From Muribaculaceae bacterium (GTDB taxonomy: Bacteria; Bacteroidota; Bacteroidia; Bacteroidales; Muribaculaceae), in the NCBI GenBank assembly GCA_022511505.1, contig JAFLTK010000022.1, positions 1-11,374 of the forward strand: a stretch of DNA of 11,374 nucleotides, given 5' to 3'. Shown here in pieces: positions 5,974 to 11,374 of this stretch. Within the stretch, counting starts at the first letter, position 1, and each line of letters starts with the position of its first letter. The notes beneath the pieces are model-generated. The model made no database searches, was not told where the DNA came from, and saw only the letters and a list, made by a program, of their open reading frames with translations. The position numbers were made by a program, and so were the translations under genes.

Positions 5974-7341
5974 ATGTTTAATCAAAATTTCAGTATTTCC
6001 CGTTGCATATTTTTCGCAGCCATGATGGGGCTGACAGCCTTCACGGCGCAGTCGGCCAATGACAGTCAGTGGGTAGAGGCCGATTCGGCAAAAGCAATTG
6101 CCGGTCGCATTGAGCGCGATTTCTCGCTTACACTTGACGAGGCCCGCGCCCAGATTAAGTCTGTCTATCCCGGTATAACAGATGCACATATCGACTCGTG
6201 TCTCGCCGCCGGATATATTGAGACTCGCGTTATGGATAACGGCGAGACCCGTGTATTCCGCAAATCACCGCGCAACTTGGGGTTGATTGACCCGCAAATC
6301 CGCGACGCTCAAAAGGCATGGACGGGACGTGGCTCTAAAGCAGCCTACGCCCGCCGTGCTACCGCCGCCTATAATATCGGCCGTTCTACCGGCGACGGCA
6401 CTCCGGTCAACCCCCAGCGCGTGACGATTACATTTACGCTGACCGTGCCGTTCAACGAAGCATTGGCCGGCGACAGCGTTCGCGTCTGGATGCCCTACCC
6501 GCTCGAGACCGTTCGCCAGTCAAACATACAACTGCTAAAAACTTCTCAACCCGACTATTACATTTCATCGGGCAACCCCGACGAGAGCGTGCATCGCACG
6601 ATGTACATGGCCGCGCCGATGACCGATAGCGACTTGACGTTCAGTTACACATTCTCATACGACGTCGCCGCCCAGTATTTCTCGCCCGATTATATTGAAA
6701 GCAACTTGCGCCCATATAACACAAATAGCGAGTTATATCGCCGATTCACCTCGCTCGATGATGTCCATATCGCCAATCTCGGTGCACTAGCCCGCGAGAT
6801 AGTCGGCTCCGAGACCAACCCCTACCGCCAGAGCGAGATGGTCTTTGACTTCATAAATCGCCACTACCCTTGGGCCGGCGCTCGTGAGTATAGCACAATT
6901 GAGAATATTCCGCAATATGTGCTCGACCATGGCTATGGCGATTGCGGCCAAGTATCGTTGCTCTACATCTCGCTGATGCGCTCGCTCGGCGTACCCGCCC
7001 GCTGGGAAAGCGGTTGGATGATTCACCCGGGTGAGAAGAATTTCCACGACTGGGCCGAGGTATACTTTGAAGGCGTAGGCTGGGTGCCGGTCGACAATTC
7101 TTTTGGCCGAATGTCAGCCGACCCCAATCAGGCTGTAACCCGTTTCCACTCAACCGGCCAGGACAACTACCGTCTTGCAACCAACTGTGGCGTTGGAGGC
7201 AAACTCTCGCCGGCAAAGCGATTTGTTCGAAGCGAGACCGTTGACTTCCAAGCCGGCGAGGTCGAAACTTCAAAAGGCAACCTCTTCTACCCCCTTTGGG
7301 ACTCTACTTTGACAATTGAATCAAATACACCATTAGACTAA
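5974..7341 (+). CDS. Exported transglutaminase-like cysteine peptidase
   Basis: A 455-residue protein with a Sec-type signal peptide: hydrophobic core in residues about 9-24, likely cleavage near AQSA-ND at 28. A helical, charged segment follows (about 33-145), then a strand-rich domain (about 147-235, starting VTITFTLTVPF), then a transglutaminase core (about 265-375). The core carries the triad Cys324 in GYGDCGQ, His358 in NFHDWAEVYF and Asp374 in WVPVDNSFG, all intact. Bacterial proteins of this kind are usually thiol peptidases or amidases rather than cross-linkers. The next gene, a YkfC-like endopeptidase, begins only 6 nt after its stop, so the two are co-transcribed. By context it probably acts on cell-wall peptides in the periplasm or at the outer membrane, but the substrate cannot be read from the sequence. 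Confidence 0.88.
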   Translation: MFNQNFSISRCIFFAAMMGLTAFTAQSANDSQWVEADSAKAIAGRIERDFSLTLDEARAQIKSVYPGITDAHIDSCLAAGYIETRVMDNGETRVFRKSPRNLGLIDPQIRDAQKAWTGRGSKAAYARRATAAYNIGRSTGDGTPVNPQRVTITFTLTVPFNEALAGDSVRVWMPYPLETVRQSNIQLLKTSQPDYYISSGNPDESVHRTMYMAAPMTDSDLTFSYTFSYDVAAQYFSPDYIESNLRPYNTNSELYRRFTSLDDVHIANLGALAREIVGSETNPYRQSEMVFDFINRHYPWAGAREYSTIENIPQYVLDHGYGDCGQVSLLYISLMRSLGVPARWESGWMIHPGEKNFHDWAEVYFEGVGWVPVDNSFGRMSADPNQAVTRFHSTGQDNYRLATNCGVGGKLSPAKRFVRSETVDFQAGEVETSKGNLFYPLWDSTLTIESNTPLD

Positions 7342-7347
7342 TCCACC

Positions 7348-8496
7348 ATGTTAAAGAAACTATCACTACTGCTGACAACCCTTGTCATCTTCTCGGTAGC
7401 CGCCGGCGCCGTTACCCTCAAGGACGCGAACAATACATTAAAGAATATAAAGCAGAAGGTTGCCCCCGATGCCCGTCAGGCCATTTTTGAAGTGGAGGCA
7501 ACCGAGACTCCTGACGGCATTGCCATCAGTGGCATTGTCGACACCCCTGTGGCCTATCAGGCTGTGAAAGACGCATTTGAAGGCAAAGCATCTACAACAG
7601 GCCTCGAACTTCTCCCCCAAAACACTTGGGGCCAAGTGATGATACCTGTTGCATGTCTTAGGACCGGTCCGGCACATGCGGCCGAACTTGCTTCTCAGGC
7701 TCTTATGGGCATGCCGGTCAAGATTTTCGGCAAAGCCGAGGGCGACTGGTATCGCTTGCAGACACCTGACGGATATATCGGATACATGCCCGTGTCGTCG
7801 GTTGCCGAAAAAACATTTGCCCAGCTCGACCAATGGCGCAAAGGTGACCGCCTTGTGGTCACAGCCCTCGATCAAGTTGATGCTTATACAACTCCCAATC
7901 CCCAAGGTCCTCGCGACATTGTCACTGACCTTGTCAATGGCAGTATCGTTGCCGGCAAACTGACCGGCGAGAAGATGGTTGAAATCATTCTGCCCGACGG
8001 CCGCAAGGGATGGATTGCCGCCGAATATGTTACACCTATCGAAGAGTGGGCTTCGCAAGAGTTTGACCCTGAGGTGATTCTTAATATGGCCTACTCACTT
8101 CACGGCACGCCTTACCTCTGGGGCGGAACCTCTACCAAGTCGGTTGACTGCTCGGGCTTGGCGAAAGTCAGTTATCTTGCCAACGGCATCATCCTGATGC
8201 GCGACGCCTCCCAGCAAGCCACAACCGGCGAGAAAATGACGCCCAAACAGTGGCGTAAACTTGAGCCCGGTGACCTCCTGTTCTTTGGGAACCCGAAGAC
8301 CGGCCGTGTCACCCACGTTGCTATCTATGACCGCGATGGTAACTATATCCACTCGTCGGGCCGTGTCAAGGTAAACAGCATCGACCCCAACGGCGAGGGT
8401 TACTTAACCACTCCCCACCTGTCGTCAACTCGCATCAAGACTCGTCTTGACACTCGCGGTATCACCCGCGCCATCAACCACCCCTGGTATTTCTAA
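7348..8496 (+). CDS. YkfC-like NlpC/P60 gamma-D-glutamyl-diamino acid endopeptidase with SH3b domains
   Basis: A 382-residue exported protein. The signal peptide covers residues 1-20 (hydrophobic LSLLLTTLVIFSVAAG). A small N-terminal domain spans about 22-90, two bacterial SH3-like domains about 95-152 and 165-229, and the NlpC/P60 domain about 238-380. Catalytic Cys268 lies in VDCSGL, with His323 in VTHVAIY and His335 in YIHSSG. The motif RDASQQ (285-290) corresponds to the RDS..Q element of YkfC-type enzymes. These recognise a free N-terminal L-Ala and cut between D-Glu and the diamino acid of stem peptides, releasing L-Ala-D-Glu. The downstream gene encodes the enzyme family that epimerises that dipeptide, which supports the assignment. 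It may instead accept other N-terminal residues. The gene follows the transglutaminase gene by 6 nt. Confidence 0.92.
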   Translation: MLKKLSLLLTTLVIFSVAAGAVTLKDANNTLKNIKQKVAPDARQAIFEVEATETPDGIAISGIVDTPVAYQAVKDAFEGKASTTGLELLPQNTWGQVMIPVACLRTGPAHAAELASQALMGMPVKIFGKAEGDWYRLQTPDGYIGYMPVSSVAEKTFAQLDQWRKGDRLVVTALDQVDAYTTPNPQGPRDIVTDLVNGSIVAGKLTGEKMVEIILPDGRKGWIAAEYVTPIEEWASQEFDPEVILNMAYSLHGTPYLWGGTSTKSVDCSGLAKVSYLANGIILMRDASQQATTGEKMTPKQWRKLEPGDLLFFGNPKTGRVTHVAIYDRDGNYIHSSGRVKVNSIDPNGEGYLTTPHLSSTRIKTRLDTRGITRAINHPWYF

Positions 8497-8540
8497 CAAC
8501 TACACCAACAACAGTAACAACAATAACAACACCATACACT
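8497..8540 (+). other. A/C-rich, G-poor spacer before the epimerase start
   Basis: Of the 44 nt between the NlpC/P60 stop and the epimerase ATG, 38 are A or C and only one is G; it is built largely of CAA and AAC triplets. There is no Shine-Dalgarno sequence. Such a stretch cannot fold and would leave the start codon open, which suits the A-rich, SD-independent initiation typical of Bacteroidetes. No terminator or promoter lies in it, so the epimerase gene is read from the operon promoter. Confidence 0.55.
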
Positions 8541-9674
8541 ATGGACCGTAGAAATTTTCTCATCAACACCGGTCTGGCCATCGGAGCACTTGTTTCTCCA
8601 ATCTCTATCTCGGCTGCCGACAGTCCGACCCGCAAGACCACGCGTTCGGGCAAACTCAACCTTTCTTTCAAGCCCTACGAACTTCAACTTCGCCACGCGT
8701 TCAACCTGGCAAAGTATAGCCGCACGGCAACACCCGGCGTGCAAGTTCAAATCGAATATGACGGCATTGTAGGTTACGGCGAGGCGTCGATGCCTCCCTA
8801 CCTCGGCGAAAGCGTTGAAAGCGTCTGCAACTATCTTAACTCGCTGGACCTCTCGCAGTTTAACACACCGTTCTGCCTCGAGGAACTCCACGAATACATG
8901 GATGCACTCGCTCCCAACGACCGCGCCGCCAAGGCCTCGGTCGACATCGCCATGCACGACCTCGTTGGTAAAATCATGGGACAACCGTGGTACAAAATCT
9001 GGGGCTTGAACCCCGACAAGGCTCCCGACACTTGCTTCACAATCGGCATTGACAAGGCCGACGTCGTTCGCAAAAAAGTCGACGAAGCCGCTCCTTATAA
9101 CATGCTGAAAGTCAAGATGGGACTCGATAACGACAAGGAACTTGTCGAAATTATCCGCGAGAAGACTGACCGTCCCATCGTGGTCGACGCCAACCAAGGT
9201 TGGGACGACCGAGAGAAGGCGCTCGATATGTGCCACTGGCTGAATGAACGCGGCTGCCTCTTTGTGGAGCAACCCATGCCCAAGGAGAAAATCGACGACA
9301 CCGCTTGGCTTCGCGAGCGGTCGCCGCTGCCTCTGATTGCCGACGAGTTTTTGCAGCGTCTTCCCGACGTGCGTCGTGCCCATGGCGTCTATGACGGTAT
9401 CAACATCAAACTAATGAAGACAACCGGCCTCCACGAGGCATACAAGATGGCCACCCTTGCCCGCGCCCTCGATATGAAAATTCTGCTCGGCTGCATGACC
9501 GAGACATCTTGTGGCATATCGGCTGCTTCACAACTTTCTCCCCTCGTCGACTGGGCCGACCTCGACGGTAACCTACTGATTGCCAACGACTGCTTTGACG
9601 GCGTCAAGATAGTCAACGGCAAGGTAGAGATACCTCGCGACCGCCCCGGCATCGGTGCTATACCCCTCGTATAA
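8541..9674 (+). CDS. Dipeptide epimerase (L-Ala-D/L-Glu type), Tat-exported
   Basis: A 377-residue enolase-superfamily enzyme of the muconate-lactonising subgroup. It shows the capping domain (about 38-150) and barrel residues of dipeptide epimerases: K190-V-K192 in LKVKMG (Lys192 acid/base), metal ligands Asp216 (VVDANQGW), Glu243 (FVEQP) and Asp268 (IADEF), and Lys290 (NIKLMK). Near the C-terminus, GCMTETSCG and the DLDG element (340-343) correspond to the region that in this family binds the dipeptide N-terminus. The likely reaction is L-Ala-D-Glu to L-Ala-L-Glu, fed by the YkfC-like enzyme upstream; other X-Glu dipeptides are possible. The N-terminus MDRRNFLINTG followed by a hydrophobic segment ending SISA is a twin-arginine signal, so the enzyme should be exported folded. 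The familiar enzymes of E. coli and B. subtilis are cytoplasmic. It ends the operon at a strong terminator. Confidence 0.92.
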   Translation: MDRRNFLINTGLAIGALVSPISISAADSPTRKTTRSGKLNLSFKPYELQLRHAFNLAKYSRTATPGVQVQIEYDGIVGYGEASMPPYLGESVESVCNYLNSLDLSQFNTPFCLEELHEYMDALAPNDRAAKASVDIAMHDLVGKIMGQPWYKIWGLNPDKAPDTCFTIGIDKADVVRKKVDEAAPYNMLKVKMGLDNDKELVEIIREKTDRPIVVDANQGWDDREKALDMCHWLNERGCLFVEQPMPKEKIDDTAWLRERSPLPLIADEFLQRLPDVRRAHGVYDGINIKLMKTTGLHEAYKMATLARALDMKILLGCMTETSCGISAASQLSPLVDWADLDGNLLIANDCFDGVKIVNGKVEIPRDRPGIGAIPLV

Positions 9675-9693
9675 TTCATATTTCTAAATCATT

Positions 9694-9736
9694 GTAGGCG
9701 CGACACGGCAACACCGTCGTCGCGCCTACACTTTTT
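9694..9736 (+). terminator. Rho-independent terminator of the murein-peptide operon
   Basis: Arms GTAGGCGCGACACGG (9694-9708) and CCGTCGTCGCGCCTAC (9714-9729) pair with one bulged nucleotide around the loop CAACA, followed after two bases by TTTTT. It lies 19 nt after the epimerase stop and upstream of the tpiA promoter, so it separates the two transcripts. Confidence 0.92.
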
Positions 9737-9750
9737 GTGAAACAATTTAT

Positions 9751-9781
9751 TTTGCTGTAAATGATAAAAGTTGTACCTTTG
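9751..9781 (+). promoter_or_regulatory. tpiA promoter
   Basis: A perfect Bacteroidetes-type promoter: -33 TTTG (9751-9754), a 19-nt spacer, then -7 TACCTTTG (9774-9781), an exact TAnnTTTG. Transcription would start near 9787, leaving a leader of about 50 nt that is AT-rich and lacks a Shine-Dalgarno sequence. This is the clearest promoter in the window and the best sequence evidence for the phylum. Confidence 0.82.
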
Positions 9782-9837
9782 CGGCACTTAAATCAAATTA
9801 ATCAACTATTATTTCCACGGTATATTATACTAACGGT

Positions 9838-10593
9838 ATGAGAAAGAATATTGTAGCCGGCAACTGGAAGATGAACACCACCCTTCAGGAAGGTGTCAAA
9901 CTGGCCGAAGAAGTCAACGAGGCGTTGAAAAATGTAACTCCCAAGTGTGACGTCGTCATCTGCGTTCCGTTCACCCATCTTGCAACAATCAACGGCGTTA
10001 TCGATAGCGCTAAACTTGGTCTGGGTGCTGAGAACTGTGCTGACCACCTGAGCGGTGCCTACACCGGCGAAGTTTCTGCTCCTATGGTTGCTTCAACAGG
10101 TGCTACCTACGTCATCCTCGGCCACAGCGAGCGTCGCCAATACTACGGCGAGACATCTGAGACTCTGAAAACCAAGGTTCGTCTTGCACTCGACAACAAA
10201 TTGACCCCGATTTTCTGCATCGGTGAGGTTCTTGAGCAGCGTGAAAACGGTACTCATTTTGATGTTGTCAAGGCTCAGATTGAAGAAGCGCTCTTTGACC
10301 TTTCGGCCGAAGACTTCGGTAAACTGATTCTCGCCTACGAACCCGTTTGGGCTATCGGGACCGGCAAGACTGCCACCGACGACCAGGCCGAGGAGATGCA
10401 CGCCTTCATTCGCGGTGTCATCGCCGACAAGTTTGGTACTGAAGTTGCCGACAACACTTCGATCCTCTATGGCGGTAGTTGCAAGCCTTCAAACGCCGCG
10501 GCTCTCTTTGCAAAACCCAACGTCGACGGCGGCCTGATTGGCGGTGCTTCGCTTGATGCAGCCTCGTTCATGGGTATTGTAAATGCTTTCTGA
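9838..10593 (+). CDS. tpiA: Triosephosphate isomerase
   Basis: A 251-residue cytoplasmic glycolytic enzyme interconverting dihydroxyacetone phosphate and glyceraldehyde 3-phosphate; the length is typical. The whole active site is visible: Asn9 and Lys11 in GNWKMN, the electrophile His96 in ILGHSERR, and the base Glu168 in AYEPVWAIGTG, which leads into the mobile phosphate-gripping loop. Further phosphate-binding glycines are in YGGSCKPSN (211-219) and GGLIGGASL (231-239). The start is the only one that keeps the N-terminal strand RKNIVAGNW, and a strong promoter stands at the right distance upstream. Downstream lie an SPOR protein gene and folE, an order I recall from other Bacteroidales. Confidence 0.98.
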   Translation: MRKNIVAGNWKMNTTLQEGVKLAEEVNEALKNVTPKCDVVICVPFTHLATINGVIDSAKLGLGAENCADHLSGAYTGEVSAPMVASTGATYVILGHSERRQYYGETSETLKTKVRLALDNKLTPIFCIGEVLEQRENGTHFDVVKAQIEEALFDLSAEDFGKLILAYEPVWAIGTGKTATDDQAEEMHAFIRGVIADKFGTEVADNTSILYGGSCKPSNAAALFAKPNVDGGLIGGASLDAASFMGIVNAF

Positions 10594-10612
10594 ATAATCT
10601 CTTAAAACTTTT

Positions 10613-10644
10613 TTTGGTCACAAAAATATAATTTTGTATTTTTG
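10613..10644 (+). promoter_or_regulatory. Putative promoter of the SPOR-folE unit
   Basis: TTTG (10613-10616), a 20-nt spacer and TATTTTTG (10637-10644) fit the Bacteroidetes -33/-7 pattern exactly. A second -7-like box, TAATTTTG, is directly adjacent (10629-10636) but has no spaced -33 partner. Transcription would begin near 10650, about 26 nt before the SPOR ATG. The promoter is embedded in the large inverted repeat 10615-10650. Confidence 0.55.
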
Positions 10645-10650
10645 TGACCA
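10615..10650. repeat. Perfect 14-bp inverted repeat in the tpiA-SPOR gap
   Basis: Arms TGGTCACAAAAATA (10615-10628) and TATTTTTGTGACCA (10637-10650) are exact reverse complements around the 8-nt centre TAATTTTG. No T-run follows on either strand, so a terminator is unlikely; tpiA has no other evident terminator, however, so a weak one cannot be ruled out. The repeat spans the predicted -7 element, so a dimeric regulator bound here would control the SPOR-folE transcript. Confidence 0.8.
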
Positions 10651-10675
10651 TATTTGTCTATTAATATAGAAAAAC

Positions 10676-11173
10676 ATGAAAACAAGCCGGCTATTTATTT
10701 CTGTTTTTGCTATGGGTACGCTTTTGCTACCCATGTCTGCCTATTCCCAAGCCGAAGATGAAACCTCTATCATTCAGCACATTACAGCAAATGGAGCAAA
10801 TGAAATTGTCATGCCTGCAGGGCTGGCTGAACGATTGTTGCCAAATTCTGACATTCAGGTAGAAGAAAAGAAGCAAAACGATAACAAGCCGGCAAGCGGC
10901 CGAATGGCCGGTTATCGTGTCCAAGTGTTCTCTGACAACAATGCGCGAACGGCTAAAGCCGAGGCTAATGCCAAAGCGCGCCAAATCCGCAACAAGTTCC
11001 CGCAGTATCAAACCCACGTCATGTTTACGTCGCCCTATTGGCGACTGCGCATTGGCGACTTCAAAACCCGCGTCGAAGCCGAGGGTGCCGCTGCCGAGAT
11101 AAAAACCGCTTTCCCGACTCTCAGCAAAGAAATTAGAGTTGTCAAAGACCGCGTTAATATAATTGCCGAATAA
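10676..11173 (+). CDS. Exported SPOR-domain protein
   Basis: A 165-residue protein with a Sec signal peptide (residues 1-24; hydrophobic core LFISVFAMGTLLLPM, cleavage near AYS-QA). There is no lipobox Cys, so it should be a soluble periplasmic protein. After a short linker rich in E, K, N and Q (about 61-75), a SPOR domain fills residues 79-157: GYRVQVFSDNN starts the first strand and YWRLRIGDFKTRVEA carries the characteristic R.G.F pattern. SPOR domains bind denuded glycan strands of septal peptidoglycan, so a role near division or wall-remodelling sites is expected but not shown. The tpiA-SPOR-folE order appears conserved, and the folE start overlaps this stop by one base (TAATG), suggesting coupled translation. 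Confidence 0.9.
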   Translation: MKTSRLFISVFAMGTLLLPMSAYSQAEDETSIIQHITANGANEIVMPAGLAERLLPNSDIQVEEKKQNDNKPASGRMAGYRVQVFSDNNARTAKAEANAKARQIRNKFPQYQTHVMFTSPYWRLRIGDFKTRVEAEGAAAEIKTAFPTLSKEIRVVKDRVNIIAE

Positions 11174-11374
11174 TGACCTGCAACTATGATGAGTCGACAG
11201 TCAATGCTGTCGCTTCCCATATCGAAGAAATTATTCGCCTACTTGGCGAAAATCCCGATCGTGAAGGCCTGAAAAAGACCCCGTTACGCGCAGCTAAAGC
11301 CCTCTACTATATCACCAACGGCTATCGAACCAACGTAGACGACGTTGTTAACGGCGACATATTCTCCCATGACG
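11173..11374 (+). CDS. folE: GTP cyclohydrolase I, N-terminal part (partial)
   Basis: The first 67 codons, cut off by the right edge of the window. The enzyme converts GTP to 7,8-dihydroneopterin triphosphate, the first step of folate and pterin synthesis, as a cytoplasmic decamer. The visible part has the N-terminal helix (ASHIEEIIRLLGE) and the family signature N-P-D-R-E-G-L-K-K-T-P-L-R-A-A-K-A with TNGY following; family members commonly read GE.P.REGL..TP.R.AKA. The zinc ligands and catalytic residues lie beyond the window. The ATG shares its A with the TAA of the SPOR gene, so translation is probably coupled to it. Confidence 0.93.
   Translation, partial: MTCNYDESTVNAVASHIEEIIRLLGENPDREGLKKTPLRAAKALYYITNGYRTNVDDVVNGDIFSHD

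Noticed and set aside
7438..8058. 206-codon open frame antisense to the NlpC/P60 gene
   Set aside because: No domain or promoter; lies wholly within the SH3b part of a well-supported gene.
8493..9383. 296-codon open frame antisense to the epimerase gene
   Set aside because: It mirrors a complete enzyme with all catalytic residues, has no recognisable domain, and ends in a Cys/Tyr-rich tail encoded by the CAA-rich spacer; it is a shadow of biased codon use.
10615..10650. Palindrome as a standard tpiA terminator
   Set aside because: The stem is AT-rich inside and is not followed by a T-run on either strand, unlike the three clear terminators in this window.
10615..10650. CRP-type operator
   Set aside because: CRP sites read TGTGA then TCACA; here the half-sites face the other way and the spacing does not fit.
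11195..11212. CGACAG/CTGTCG hairpin near the folE start
   Set aside because: Six-bp stem inside coding sequence of a conserved gene; too short to distinguish from chance.

Overview
The window looks like a chromosomal segment of a Bacteroidales bacterium, possibly Muribaculaceae-like; the family-level guess is inference. The support is threefold. Several genes are preceded by Bacteroidetes-type promoters (TTTG, 19-20 nt, TAnnTTTG) and lack Shine-Dalgarno sequences. The order tpiA - SPOR protein - folE is, from memory, typical of this group. The proteins also resemble Bacteroidales families. No RNA gene, insertion sequence, prophage or CRISPR array was seen.

Layout, left to right. (1) Positions 2-130 hold the 3' end of a glyA-type serine hydroxymethyltransferase gene, closed by a strong terminator. 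(2) Two minus-strand genes follow: a small DUF6717-like protein (206-628) and an unrecognised 300-residue protein (748-1650). (3) Divergent from the latter is a 431-residue protein (1796-3091) that joins an AbiEi-antitoxin-like N-terminus to a Fic domain. Its Fic signature is degenerate: the catalytic His is Tyr, both motif Arg are gone, and the Glu of the inhibitory motif is Lys. (4) clpB (3141-5729, minus) converges on it across a bidirectional terminator. (5) A plus-strand operon (5974-9674) encodes three exported proteins: a transglutaminase-like protein, a YkfC-like NlpC/P60 endopeptidase with SH3b domains, and an enolase-superfamily dipeptide epimerase with a twin-arginine signal. (6) tpiA (9838-10593) has its own near-ideal promoter. 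A short SPOR-domain protein gene (10676-11173) follows, overlapping by one base the start of folE, which runs off the right edge.

How the genes work together. The 5974-9674 operon reads as a murein-peptide processing unit: the NlpC/P60 enzyme would release L-Ala-D-Glu from peptidoglycan stem peptides and the epimerase would convert it to L-Ala-L-Glu. All three proteins carry export signals, so the chemistry would be in the periplasm rather than the cytoplasm. glyA, clpB, tpiA and folE are ordinary housekeeping genes. The 748-3091 divergent pair is the most accessory-looking part of the window and holds its most unusual protein.
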